Shown: in pieces, positions 44,740 to 54,699 of the stretch
Position numbering within the stretch: the first letter of the stretch is position 1
Layout of the letters: every line of letters starts with the position of its first letter
Source: Flavobacterium faecale
Lineage (GTDB): Bacteria; Bacteroidota; Bacteroidia; Flavobacteriales; Flavobacteriaceae
Direction: 5' to 3'
Assembly: GCF_003076455.1 (NCBI RefSeq)
Contig: NZ_CP020918.1
Location: forward strand, 3,756,001 to 3,820,000
DNA length: 64,000 nucleotides
Position numbers and translations under genes: made by a program
The notes under the pieces: model-generated
Databases searched by the model: none
What the model was told of the DNA's origin: nothing
The model's input: only the letters and a program-made list of their open reading frames with translations

Positions 44740-47165
44740 CCCATTTTTTCGAGGTGTAGCTTTACTTTTTTGGCTGATTCATTGGCTTGGTTATCTAAGC
44801 TTATTAAGGTCGTTGTATAACGTTCTACCAAGGTTTTAATGCGTTGGGTAAGGTTTTGGCTAATGCGTTCTTGTTCCTGCTGTAAGCAAGCTTGTAGATG
44901 TGCTTTCCATTTGTAATTCAAAATAGCATCTTTAATAATAGCTTCGGGTAAAGTTGCATATTTGGCAACGACGGCTTTTTCCAAGGCTTCGTTTAACTTC
45001 TTAATCTCGGCATTGGTTTTTTTAATAACTTCTGCATTGGCGATATATTCCCTTAATATCACTAGTTCTTCTTTGGCTGTGGTTTTGTCTTTTGATTTTT
45101 CTTTTAATAACTTCGTTACTTCGGCTGCATTTACTTTATCCAAATCAGCAAACAAGCCTTCTTCGCCGCTATGTTCTTCTTCGAGTTCGGTCAATCGTGC
45201 TTGGGCGGCTTCTACCAATTGTTCTTGTGTTGAAATGGTATTTTGCTCAGCAGTAAAAAATATCTTAATCAACAATTGTGGCGGTATCATTCTACCTTCT
45301 ACACCAGCCAGTCCACCAATTTCTTTGTCTTTGGCTACTTTACCATCTTTGCCTTTTTTGCCTTTCACTACCAAACGTTGGTATTCGTTACCCGCTTTCC
45401 ATCCGTCTATGGCTACCGAGTACACATCATCTTGCATGGTTTCGTTCCAATATTGCATTAGGTGTTGGTACATATCATAGCCATTCACCAACGCATTACT
45501 TTCGAAAGAATCCAATAGGGTTTCACCAGCTTGGGCAATAATTTCTTTAGGATGAGATCCTACAGTTAGTTTTCCCCACTGTTCTTGCTGTTCACTCATC
45601 CAATGGTCAAAAGTGTTTTGTAAATCAGTATTAAAAGACACAAACTCACTATGGTCGAAAATAGTAGTTTTCAGGTCCGTAATAGGAATGGTAACCTCGA
45701 TAAATCCATTACGTAATGGTTGAAATAAGCTGTCGCGTAAATTTGGAAATACATTCCAGTAATTTTGCAAAGCATCTACATCTACTAGTGGGATACCGCC
45801 TTGCAAATGGGCTTCGATATTCTGTAAATCTTCGGCTTCTTGAGTGTCTATATAACGAGGAATATTGAGGTTGTAATCGTTTTTGGCATCGGCAATTTCA
45901 CTAATAGGTACCATTCTGCTAAATTTAACTACTTCGGCTTGGGTAGTAAATACATCGGTGATTTTACGAATGTCTTGTTCGCGCAAGCGGTTTTTGTTAC
46001 CATCTTTGGTAAAACCTTTACTGGCATCTACCATGAAAATTCCTTTACGGTGTTCCGCATTTTCTCTGTCCAAAATAATAATACAAGCCGGAATTCCTGT
46101 ACCGTAAAACAAGTTGGCAGGTAATCCAATAATACCTTTGATGTAACCTTTCTTTAAGATATTTTTTCGAATTTCGCCCTCGGCATTTCCTCTAAACAAA
46201 ACACCGTGAGGCAAAACCACTGCTGCTTTCCCTGTAGATTTTAAAGATTGTAAAATGTGTAATAAGAAAGCATAATCACCATTCTTTTCGGGTGGTACTC
46301 CTAATTCAAATCGGTCAAATTCATCACTTTCTATATTTACACCATTACTCCAGCTTTTTAACGAAAATGGTGGGTTACTAACTACATAGTCAAAACGTTT
46401 TAGCTTTCCGTTTTCGGTAAATGCAGGACGCGTTAGCGTATTATCAGCCACAATCGTAGCCGTTTCAGCACCATGCAATATCATGTTCATGTGTGCTAAG
46501 TTGGCTGTAGCCGTCTCTTTCTCTTGACCGTATAAATCAATGCCTTTTCCTGCCTCGTTCATTACTTTCAGCAGCAAACTTCCGCTCCCCGCTGTCGGAT
46601 CATAAGCTGTGGTTTGGGTAGTGGCATTGCTTGGACTAATACCAATCACTTTTGCCAGGATGCGAGAAACCTCTGCAGGTGTATAGAACTGTCCTTTAGA
46701 CTTTCCTGATTCGGTGGCAAAATGACGCATTAAGTACTCATAAGCGTCACCTAATATATCATCGCCTTCGGCAGAGTTTTTAGAAAAATCTAAACTATTA
46801 TCATTGAATATACGCACCAGATTGGAAACCGTATCAACGAGATCTTTTCCTTTACCTAATTTATTTTCATCATTGAAGTCAGGGAAATCGTTTAATCCAT
46901 TTTCCTCTTTAATGACATTCAGTATTTTTTTATTGATATCATCACCAATGTTAGCTGTACCTATTAACTGCACCATAGCATCAAACGAAGCTGCTGCTGG
47001 TACCACAATTGCAAAGCTATCATCCTTCTTCGCCTTGTCGGATATGTACTTTACAAACAACATGGTAAGTACGTAATCCTTGTATTGTGAAGCGTCCATT
47101 CCGCCACGTAACTCATCGCAACTTGCCCATAATGAGCTGTATAATTCTGATTTTTTAATCGCCAT
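44727..47165 (-). CDS. hsdM: Type I restriction-modification DNA methyltransferase subunit
   Basis: 812 residues, longer than the ~500 typical of HsdM. N-terminal helical domain (1-150), GQFYTPAEVSRILAKVI (158-174), SAM motif I DPTAGSGSLLLK (189-200) and catalytic NPPF (264-267) of N6-adenine methylases. The C-terminal ~300 residues include helical, probably coiled-coil stretches (EQLVEAAQARLTELEEE, AEVIKKTNAEIKKLNEALEK), as in the long Bacteroidetes HsdM form. First gene of the operon. Confidence 0.95.
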   Translation of the reverse strand: MAIKKSELYSSLWASCDELRGGMDASQYKDYVLTMLFVKYISDKAKKDDSFAIVVPAAASFDAMVQLIGTANIGDDINKKILNVIKEENGLNDFPDFNDENKLGKGKDLVDTVSNLVRIFNDNSLDFSKNSAEGDDILGDAYEYLMRHFATESGKSKGQFYTPAEVSRILAKVIGISPSNATTQTTAYDPTAGSGSLLLKVMNEAGKGIDLYGQEKETATANLAHMNMILHGAETATIVADNTLTRPAFTENGKLKRFDYVVSNPPFSLKSWSNGVNIESDEFDRFELGVPPEKNGDYAFLLHILQSLKSTGKAAVVLPHGVLFRGNAEGEIRKNILKKGYIKGIIGLPANLFYGTGIPACIIILDRENAEHRKGIFMVDASKGFTKDGNKNRLREQDIRKITDVFTTQAEVVKFSRMVPISEIADAKNDYNLNIPRYIDTQEAEDLQNIEAHLQGGIPLVDVDALQNYWNVFPNLRDSLFQPLRNGFIEVTIPITDLKTTIFDHSEFVSFNTDLQNTFDHWMSEQQEQWGKLTVGSHPKEIIAQAGETLLDSFESNALVNGYDMYQHLMQYWNETMQDDVYSVAIDGWKAGNEYQRLVVKGKKGKDGKVAKDKEIGGLAGVEGRMIPPQLLIKIFFTAEQNTISTQEQLVEAAQARLTELEEEHSGEEGLFADLDKVNAAEVTKLLKEKSKDKTTAKEELVILREYIANAEVIKKTNAEIKKLNEALEKAVVAKYATLPEAIIKDAILNYKWKAHLQACLQQEQERISQNLTQRIKTLVERYTTTLISLDNQANESAKKVKLHLEKMGWKW

Positions 47166-47388
47166 TGAAATTTTTATTGTGTCTGTAGCAGTTAGTCAGT
47201 GACTTTTACGCTCGATTTTAATTATTAAACTGATTCTTGGTAGCTAAAGTAATTATTATTTAATTAAGAATATTACGGCAAACCACAATGGGTGCCGTTT
47301 TATTTGAAAATAGTATTCAAACGTATAAACAACAACTAACAAATAAACAAACTAGCCTAGATTGTAATACGCAGAATTTTTCATCAAA

Positions 47389-50300
47389 CTACCCCCAACT
47401 CTCGCTCACCACACTTCCACTCTCCTCATCCTTCACCACGTTGATCGAGCGCGGAATACGTTCTTGGAGTTCGGCTACGTGCGAAATGATTCCGACGATT
47501 CGGTTTTCTTTGTAGAGGGATTGTAGGGTTTCAAAAACAATGGCGACACTTTCGGGATCTTGGGTACCAAAGCCTTCGTCGATGAAGAAGAAATTTTTAT
47601 CGTTTTTGTTTAAAGATTGAACGCTCTCTGCCAAAGCCAAAGCCAAGCATAGCGAAGCTTGAAAACCTTGCCCACCCGAAAGGGTTTTGACACTTCGGGA
47701 AGCACCATCGTTGAGGTAGTCGATCACCTCAAATTCGTTGGAACTGTTGATGGTCAGACTCAATTGGTTTTTGGTCATGCGGTGAAAACGCACATTGGCT
47801 ACATCAGCCAAGTTTTGCAAATAGATGCTCGACACATAGTTTACAAATCCGCTGGCATTAAACATATTGGATAAAGTTCCCAAATTGGTATAACGCATAT
47901 TTAAAACATCAAATTGAGTTAATAATTCCGCTTTTTGAAGCAAAGAATCTTGGATTCGTTTAAGCTCAGCTTGCAAGGCAGACACCTTCCCTACTTGCGC
48001 TTCAAATTGCGTTTTGCGTTCTGCTTCTACCATTTTCTTCTCTTCGAATAGTTTACTGTCAAAGCTTTGGTTTTCGACTAGCTTTTCAGCAGCTGCAACC
48101 GCAGTTTCGGCTACTTTCATATCTATTGCAAAATGTTTTGTTTTGGCTTTCTCGGCTTCGATATCCCAATTTTTTGATAGAATCGCTTGTACGGAATCTA
48201 TACTTTCGAATTGATGGGTTTGTAATAAGGCTATAATTTTATTTTGGTTATCGGTAACCAATTGTTCAGCTGTGACCAATTGTTCGGTCAAAATTTTATA
48301 GCTGGCTTCATGACCTGCCAACTCCTGATTTTGCTGCACTAAAATGTCCGATTTTGACTTGTATTCGACTGCTATTCTGTTATTTTCTTGGTGTAATTTC
48401 TCTTTTTCTTCTCGAATGAGTGCTATTTCATTATTTTCATACTCTGCGAAAGCGAGCACTTTCAATTGCGATAATTCGTTTGTAATCGCACCTGATTTGG
48501 CTGCTATTTGATTGGCAATAGTGGCTTTCTCGTCTGCTTGTTTTTTTACTTCTTCTAGCAGTTGCTCTTGTTGTGAGCGCGTGGTTGTTGCTTGCTGTTC
48601 TTGTGCAGCAATTGCTTTCTCAATGATTTGTTGTTCTTGTTTTTTGGCTAAAAAACCAGCATTATCAGTAGCGGAGAAAGACTCCCAAACAAATTTTGAA
48701 AGGTGCATTTTTGAATTGGATTCTAAAGTTTCCTTATCTACAAAGGTCAATCGCAATTGTTCCTGTGCGTGCGCAATATCATTTTCGATCTTTAATGCTT
48801 TCTTTTCGATAGCATTGAGCTCTTTTCCATCCGTCTCTACCGTTTTTAATGCTGTTTCCACTGCATTCAATTGTCCGGTCACATCTTCTGCGTGCATCAC
48901 ATGAGGGTGCTCCAATGATCCGCATAACGGACAATTTTCGCCATCATGAAGTTTCGATGCGTAATCAGCCAATTCTTTTGAAACCATAAGTTTTGTCTTC
49001 GCATCCTGTAGCGTTTTAAACTTCTTTCGCAGTTGCTCTAGTTTTTCTAGGACTACCGTTTTCCAATTTGCTTTGGGCAACTGCATCGCTTCAAACTGTT
49101 CTTTGTGTGCTAGAAGTTCTTTTTCGATAGTAAGAATTCTTTTGTGCTTCACCTCTATTTGCTCCGCAATCGACTCTTGCTTTGTGAACCAATTCCCTAC
49201 TTCTAACAAAACAGTTCCATCGATCTTTTTGGACTTCAAATTGATTAATTCGGTCTGTATGATTTCTGCTTTTTCCTTTAAATCTGTGGCTGCCTGCTTA
49301 ATGGCAACCGCTGACAATTCCATAGCATCTGCCTTCTTTTCGAGTACAGCAACTTCAGTTTGTAAGGCTATACTTTTTTCGATCGACTCTAAATCCGACA
49401 CTTTATTTTTCGAAGGTTCCAATTGATCAAATAGCGGTTGCAATTCCGTCAAAATGGCTTGATTGGCTCTTCTATTTTTATCTAAATCCTCTTTTATTTT
49501 TTCAAGCGAAATGCATTTTTCTTTTGTTTTCGAATAATTGCTTTTCGCCAAATCCAACTCTTTCAGTTCTTGCTTGAACGCTTTTTCAGTTTTCTCGAAT
49601 AGATCAATACTCCCCTGTAAAACTTCCATTTCTGGTTTTCTTTCGATAAAAGTAGCAAGCTGGTTTTTCTTTTTTTCTACCTCTTCAAAATTTGTTTTCA
49701 AAACAGTCATCTTCTGCAGCTCGACTTGCACTAGCTCCAATTCGGTTTTACTCTTTTGAAGGTAGGTATTGGCTTCTGTAACCTCCACTTCCAAGGCAGC
49801 AACACTTTCTTTCGAAATGGTTTCAAATCCAGACAAAGCGCCTCGCAATTGGTCCAATTGTGTACGTGCGCTACTGTGTGCAGTAGCCACTTTCGAAGCC
49901 AAATCGAAGCGTTGCAAATGAAAGATCTCTTTCATCATGTCCGAGCGATCTTTGCCTTTTAGTTCTAAAAACTCTTTGAACTTCCCTTGCGGAATGATGA
50001 TGGTACGACGAAAATTTTCATAGGTAAGTCCGATCAAGCTCGTCGCATCGGCAGAAGTTAACGGAATCCATTGCTCCTCTTTCCATTCATACGCCAATCT
50101 TTCTATGGTGGTGGTTTCTTCAAAACGTTTTTTATTTCGTTTCCAATCGGCAACAAACTTAAACTTTCGTTCTTCAAAATTCTGAAACTCAAATTCGATA
50201 TTGGCTTTGTCCGATTTTAAGTTCAGCATATTATACGATCGTTTGTCACGGCTGTTTAAACGCTCGGTTTCCCCGTACAAGACAAAACCAATCGCTTCCA

Positions 50301-50433
50301 AAACCGACGATTTTCCGGAGCCAACGGCGCCAAAAATCCCAAACAAACCTGCATTTGTCAATTCTTCAAAATCAATGGTTTGCTTTTTTTGATACGAATA
50401 TAAACCAGTAATACTTAATTTTAATGGTAACAT
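47389..50433 (-). CDS. sbcC: Exonuclease subunit SbcC (Rad50-like)
   Basis: 1014 residues, SMC-like ATPase. Walker A GAVGSGKSS at 34-42, long coiled coils, a CPLC zinc hook in the middle (GENCPLCGSLEH, near residue 510), ABC signature LSGGQ at 918-922 and Walker B FFFIDEGFGTQD at 948-959. With SbcD it cleaves hairpins and protein-blocked DNA ends. Next to sbcD with a 12-bp gap. A degraded copy of its 3' end is found at 30600-30728. Confidence 0.96.
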   Translation of the reverse strand: MLPLKLSITGLYSYQKKQTIDFEELTNAGLFGIFGAVGSGKSSVLEAIGFVLYGETERLNSRDKRSYNMLNLKSDKANIEFEFQNFEERKFKFVADWKRNKKRFEETTTIERLAYEWKEEQWIPLTSADATSLIGLTYENFRRTIIIPQGKFKEFLELKGKDRSDMMKEIFHLQRFDLASKVATAHSSARTQLDQLRGALSGFETISKESVAALEVEVTEANTYLQKSKTELELVQVELQKMTVLKTNFEEVEKKKNQLATFIERKPEMEVLQGSIDLFEKTEKAFKQELKELDLAKSNYSKTKEKCISLEKIKEDLDKNRRANQAILTELQPLFDQLEPSKNKVSDLESIEKSIALQTEVAVLEKKADAMELSAVAIKQAATDLKEKAEIIQTELINLKSKKIDGTVLLEVGNWFTKQESIAEQIEVKHKRILTIEKELLAHKEQFEAMQLPKANWKTVVLEKLEQLRKKFKTLQDAKTKLMVSKELADYASKLHDGENCPLCGSLEHPHVMHAEDVTGQLNAVETALKTVETDGKELNAIEKKALKIENDIAHAQEQLRLTFVDKETLESNSKMHLSKFVWESFSATDNAGFLAKKQEQQIIEKAIAAQEQQATTTRSQQEQLLEEVKKQADEKATIANQIAAKSGAITNELSQLKVLAFAEYENNEIALIREEKEKLHQENNRIAVEYKSKSDILVQQNQELAGHEASYKILTEQLVTAEQLVTDNQNKIIALLQTHQFESIDSVQAILSKNWDIEAEKAKTKHFAIDMKVAETAVAAAEKLVENQSFDSKLFEEKKMVEAERKTQFEAQVGKVSALQAELKRIQDSLLQKAELLTQFDVLNMRYTNLGTLSNMFNASGFVNYVSSIYLQNLADVANVRFHRMTKNQLSLTINSSNEFEVIDYLNDGASRSVKTLSGGQGFQASLCLALALAESVQSLNKNDKNFFFIDEGFGTQDPESVAIVFETLQSLYKENRIVGIISHVAELQERIPRSINVVKDEESGSVVSESWG

Positions 50434-50445
50434 AGAGGGTATTTT

Positions 50446-51669
50446 TTAATCGTTTTTAGTTTGCGTACCGATAATTTCGTTGAACAAATCCAATAATTCG
50501 TCGTTGGGTTCTTGCTTGTGCTTCGCCACAAAATAATCTTTGAACAAGCCTTGAATATCTTGCTCCAAATTCACTCTTGGCGTATCACTTTCTGCTGTGT
50601 CGCTCTTATTGACAATCGGAATAATGAAGATGATTCCGTCGTGACTTTCATGTATTTTTCGTAAATCTTGTGTGGTCAAAAAGGTATCACTTACCAAAGT
50701 CAACTCGACCAAACTGTATGGGTTTGCCAACAACCATTCCACAGCCAAATCGATACTATCAAATCGCTTTCGATGCAAAACCCGACCCGATTGCAACGGA
50801 ATAGCGGTAAACTTGACCTCTTTATTAGGTTGCGCTTCGATCAAAACGACTTTCTTTTCTTGACCAGCCTCAGAAAAACTGTACGACAGCGGGCTGCTTG
50901 AATAGACAACAGGATTAGGATGCCCGCCTACATTTTGAAAACGATGCAAATGCCCCAAAGCCGTGTATTGCATTTGGTGCGGAATACAATCAGTATAAAC
51001 AACATCGGCATTCCCTATACGCAAAGGTTTTTCTCCATCGGGTTCTTCGAGGATTTCGCCCCCACGCTTAAGCATGTATAAGTGCGTGGTTAGGATATTC
51101 ACTCCTTTTTCATCACAATATTTATCGGCCAAAACAGCCCAAGAATTATGTAGCAATTGGTTGAGTTGGTCTTCTTTATTTTCTGCTCCCAAATAGGTTT
51201 TCAAACGCATTTCGTTGGCATAAGGTGTGGCTATTATTCGAATAGGAAAATCATAATGAGGCAATTTAATTTCGATAAAACCATTCTCAGACTGCGTGAT
51301 TTCGAAGCCATTTTCGATAGAGATTATCGGAATCCTAACGTCTGGGTTACCCACAAACAAGATGCCGCACTCCAGCGCCAACGGGTTTGGAGCATCAATT
51401 CGGTCGGGACTATCGTGATTTCCTGCAATGGCAATCACGGGTCGTTTGCCATTGTTGGTGAGTCGTTTTAAGGTTTTGAACAATAAATCAATCGCTTCTA
51501 CTGGCGGATTAAAAGTGTCAAATAAATCTCCTGCCACAACAATTACATCTGCATTTTGGTGGTCTGCAATTTCACAAATTTCGTTCATCACAATTTTTTG
51601 CTCCTCCAAACGTGAAAAATGATCTAGTTTTTTTCCTAAATGCCAATCGGCAGTATGCAGTATCCTCAT
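50446..51669 (-). CDS. sbcD: Exonuclease subunit SbcD (Mre11-like)
   Basis: 407 residues. Calcineurin-like phosphoesterase with the metal-binding series HTADWHLGKK (D8, H10), VVAGDLFDTFNPP (D48), AGNHDSPDR (N84, H85) and a later ALGHLH. C-terminal capping domain as in Mre11/SbcD. First gene of the sbcDC operon; the 313-bp region upstream (51670-51982) divides it from a divergent esterase gene. Confidence 0.96.
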   Translation of the reverse strand: MRILHTADWHLGKKLDHFSRLEEQKIVMNEICEIADHQNADVIVVAGDLFDTFNPPVEAIDLLFKTLKRLTNNGKRPVIAIAGNHDSPDRIDAPNPLALECGILFVGNPDVRIPIISIENGFEITQSENGFIEIKLPHYDFPIRIIATPYANEMRLKTYLGAENKEDQLNQLLHNSWAVLADKYCDEKGVNILTTHLYMLKRGGEILEEPDGEKPLRIGNADVVYTDCIPHQMQYTALGHLHRFQNVGGHPNPVVYSSSPLSYSFSEAGQEKKVVLIEAQPNKEVKFTAIPLQSGRVLHRKRFDSIDLAVEWLLANPYSLVELTLVSDTFLTTQDLRKIHESHDGIIFIIPIVNKSDTAESDTPRVNLEQDIQGLFKDYFVAKHKQEPNDELLDLFNEIIGTQTKND

Positions 51670-51982
51670 GAGGTAAATTTATTTCTGATTTATTTTCTAT
51701 CCTTGCCGTAAAACTACACTAGTTCGTGTGCCATAAATGTAGCATTTGCAACCAATGATTCCAAACAAAAGTAAGCATATAAAATTTGTGTATTTTACGG
51801 AAAACCGTACTTTTCTTATAAATTTAATTTGTAGTATTGCTGGAAATAAATCAGAAAACAAGAATGCTTCTCCTTTTCCGTTTTTTATTCGAAAGTGAGC
51901 CGGCTGGTTTTTATTCGATCTAAAAAAATAACCAAGAAGGTAATTTCCTGATTTTCTAACCTAAACCTTAAAATAAAGTAAG

Positions 51983-52489
51983 ATGAATATTTTGTATCTC
52001 CATGGCCTTGAAAGTAAATTAAGTTCCCAAAAAAGAAGTGTTTTGGAACGTTTTGGAACAGTGACAGCGCCCGATTTGGATTATTATGCTGATCCAGAAA
52101 TTTTTCTACTGCTGCAATCATTTACCAATTCGCAATCTTTTGATGTTGTCATCGGTAGTAGTATGGGTGGCTTTATGGGATATTATTTTTCGAATACTTA
52201 TCAGATTCCTGCCTTACTTTTTAATCCAGCCTTGCCCTATCGATCTGTTAAACAAAATATCCCGACGCTGGATTGTTCACATAGTTCCTCTCTCTTGCAT
52301 TTTGCTTTAGGCGGGCAAGACGACATAATCAAAGCCAACGATAATCTAAAATGGATTGCTGAAAACAGACTTGGAAGAACCGACATAAAAATTTCGATTC
52401 ACAATCAAATGGGACATCAAATTCTGCTGGAAGTTTTTGAAAAGGAAGCAACTGAATTTTTCCGCCAATCGACTTTCGAATCAAAATAA
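51983..52489 (+). CDS. YqiA/UPF0227-type alpha/beta-hydrolase
   Basis: 168 residues: MNILYLHGLES start with oxyanion-hole HG, nucleophile elbow GSSMGGF (Ser about 61), FNPALP, GGQDDII with the acid residue, and the final His in NQMGHQIL. Length and order fit the small YqiA/YcfP esterases. Substrate unknown. Divergent from sbcD. Confidence 0.85.
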   Translation: MNILYLHGLESKLSSQKRSVLERFGTVTAPDLDYYADPEIFLLLQSFTNSQSFDVVIGSSMGGFMGYYFSNTYQIPALLFNPALPYRSVKQNIPTLDCSHSSSLLHFALGGQDDIIKANDNLKWIAENRLGRTDIKISIHNQMGHQILLEVFEKEATEFFRQSTFESK

Positions 52490-52559
52490 ATTTTGAATAA
52501 AAAAAATAGAAATCATTAAAAAAGCCCCTTTTAGCATCCAAAACAATAAATTAACCAAA

Positions 52560-53138
52560 ATGAAAGACGAAATATATTATGTAGTTGAAGGAACTTTGTA
52601 CCGCAATAAAGGTGATGTAGATGACCTGATCGAAATCAACGAAACCTTTACAAATGATGACCCCATCATTGCTAGAGAAGCCGCTTTTAGTCATTACCAA
52701 AGTTACATCGAAGTGCTTCTTGAAAGTAAGGGTAAGACTTATATTTCTCATAAAGAAACAGAGAAAGAACTTGCCGATTTTGTAAAGTCGGGAATAAAAC
52801 ATAAGCTTTTACCTGATATGGTCGATATGGATGCCATCAGTTTAAGCATTTTTATGAAAAGAAAAGTTCCGCTATCCTATACCACTACTTTTGGCGAAAC
52901 AGGTTATCAGGACACTTGGCAAATTCATTACTTGGACAATAAGTTTGAAGATTGGCGTGATTATACCTTGAAAGGGTTACGATATGAATATTCATTGTAT
53001 GAAAAAAATGGATATGATTGCCGCAACCATATTCTAAGGTGTAGTAATAAGAATAACACTAGCGGTAAAGTTTTAAAATCTACTCTAAAAACCCCACTAT
53101 TTATGGAAGAAGACGACTTGTTTTTCGATCCACAATAA
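52560..53138 (+). CDS. Hypothetical cytoplasmic protein
   Basis: 192 residues, not recognised. Begins KDEIYYVVEGTLYRNKGDVDDLIEINETFTNDDPIIAREAAFSHYQSYIEVLLESK, acidic, no signal peptide or membrane helix. An AAAATG start 71 bp after the hydrolase suggests co-transcription. Intact. Confidence 0.65.
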   Translation: MKDEIYYVVEGTLYRNKGDVDDLIEINETFTNDDPIIAREAAFSHYQSYIEVLLESKGKTYISHKETEKELADFVKSGIKHKLLPDMVDMDAISLSIFMKRKVPLSYTTTFGETGYQDTWQIHYLDNKFEDWRDYTLKGLRYEYSLYEKNGYDCRNHILRCSNKNNTSGKVLKSTLKTPLFMEEDDLFFDPQ

Positions 53139-53267
53139 CCTTTTTGGGATAATAGCATACTGCCAAAATATGTTTTGATTTTAATTGAATCGTCCTACTA
53201 CTTCCTATTTCAACCGACACGTTTTGGCAGTTTACTGTTCTATATTTGTAACTTAGACAGCAATACT

Positions 53268-53474
53268 ATGAAACACTTACAAATTACTTTGACCGATGAG
53301 CAATACGACAAACTGAAAGCCAAATTGAATGCTGAGGCACAAAAAAATATGGAACACACCACCTTATCTGGGTTTTCGATTACTTTGAATGAAGCCTTTC
53401 CCGGAGCGTCATGGCTCACCGTGAACATGAACGGTGAACTGGATTTGGGAGATGTTGATTGGGAATTAAAATGA
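53268..53474 (+). CDS. Small hypothetical protein
   Basis: 68 residues from ATG 53268 (MKHLQITLTDEQYDKLKAKLN). The frame extends upstream to 53175, but the extra residues do not look like protein (FYICNLDSNT) and overlap a likely promoter zone (TATATTTGTAAC). The start LTDEQYDKLKAKLN is typical of helix-led small proteins. Function unknown. Confidence 0.6.
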   Translation: MKHLQITLTDEQYDKLKAKLNAEAQKNMEHTTLSGFSITLNEAFPGASWLTVNMNGELDLGDVDWELK

Positions 53475-53522
53475 TTTACACCCTCTATGAACCTTTACCT
53501 TCACTTTGAATAATTCAAAACA

Positions 53523-54098
53523 ATGCCTAAAATAAAAATAAACACATTCGGTGAAGGAATAGAAATTCGACAACTCCATTTGGATCCAGATACCTATCAA
53601 AAATGGAATGCAATTGCTGCTAGAAAAAATCGCCTTTTAGCCGATTTGTTATTGGATCCGTTTTTTTATTATCAATTAAAGGATTCGCGGTTTAAAGAAA
53701 TGACTGATATCGATTCCGTTCTAGTTAGCGGCATGCTCAACACGACCAAAAGTCATATCGAAATATGGTTTGATCGTCGAAAAGTACAAAAAATTCAATC
53801 GCATGAAATATTCAATGAGATTGTACTATTCCCTTTATTTAAGTTGGCCACAAGTCAAAGCTTCGTTGCAAATGATTTAGAAAAAGGAATTTATGTAGTA
53901 CAAAAAACCATTGGATTAATTCGTTCAGAACAATTACAAATTAGCGAGCAAAAATTGAATATGGATGATTTTATTTTTACAATTGCCGAATGGGAAAAAA
54001 CTAAATTCGTAACCGAAATAAAATACAAAAACCAAACATTGAATCCTGTAAAAAGTGATACTTCGATTATATATCAAACGGCTTTTGAGATTCAATAG
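53523..54098 (+). CDS. Hypothetical protein whose 3' end is duplicated at 61.0 kb
   Basis: 191 residues, not recognised; mixed alpha-beta, no signal. Follows the 68-residue gene by 48 bp. Its last ~70 codons (from YVVQKTIGLIRSEQLQISEQKL) recur, with a stop and deletions, at 60999-61211, on the far side of the efflux operon. Confidence 0.65.
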   Translation: MPKIKINTFGEGIEIRQLHLDPDTYQKWNAIAARKNRLLADLLLDPFFYYQLKDSRFKEMTDIDSVLVSGMLNTTKSHIEIWFDRRKVQKIQSHEIFNEIVLFPLFKLATSQSFVANDLEKGIYVVQKTIGLIRSEQLQISEQKLNMDDFIFTIAEWEKTKFVTEIKYKNQTLNPVKSDTSIIYQTAFEIQ

Positions 54099-54504
54099 AT
54101 TGTGTATGACTTTTTACTTTTCGAAAAAAAAACTATTACTTCTTATTCCATCTACTACTTCTGTAACTATTGTCTGTTTTCATAATTAGGACAACCAAAG
54201 CATTCTACATTCAACTCAAATTGATAGGTTGCCGAAAGTTCATAAATACCTCCCGATTTTCCTATTTTTGAAGTACTAAAATCATGTGATAATCCAAACT
54301 TAAAATGTTCATACTGCAGTCCTCCAAAAACATTGACTGAGGTTATGAGATGATTATTACCCTATTACCTCCATGGATTGCTAGCTGTAGAAACTCCAAA
54401 CTATAGCGTTTTAAACATCAACGAAGAACCAAAATCGAGTCGGTTGTACGATCCTTGGTTCCTATAATTGGCCGAGATTAAAAACTTGGTATCGTACGGA
54501 AAAC
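53886..54504. repeat. Left copy of the junction direct repeat
   Basis: About 620 bp, closely similar to 60999-61634 in the same orientation. It holds the intact 3' end of the 191-residue gene plus a broken 3' end of a porP-type gene (minus strand). Confidence 0.85.
54177..54504 (-). pseudogene. 3' fragment of a PorP/SprF-type gene
   Basis: Matches the C-terminal coding part of the intact gene at 61297-62301 (for example the codons for QYEHFKFGLSHDFSTSKIGKSGGIYELSATYQFELN) but contains frame disruptions (CCTATTACC for the intact CCGATTGCC and others) and lacks the 5' two thirds. A relic of the duplication. The remaining bases to 54699 show no gene. Confidence 0.8.
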
Positions 54505-54699
54505 CTCAGCCGTAAACTGAAATTTAATCTATTTTCGAAAAAAACAAAATAGGCGATCTGATTTAACCACGACCAAAGTCCAATTTCTCATCGATAAATA
54601 AAGGCTAAACATATAGGGAAAGACCGCAAACATCTATTGCAATTTTAGTTAGGCTTCTGTTTTATGTTCTTTGCTGCATAGAAAACAAATCTTATCTGC

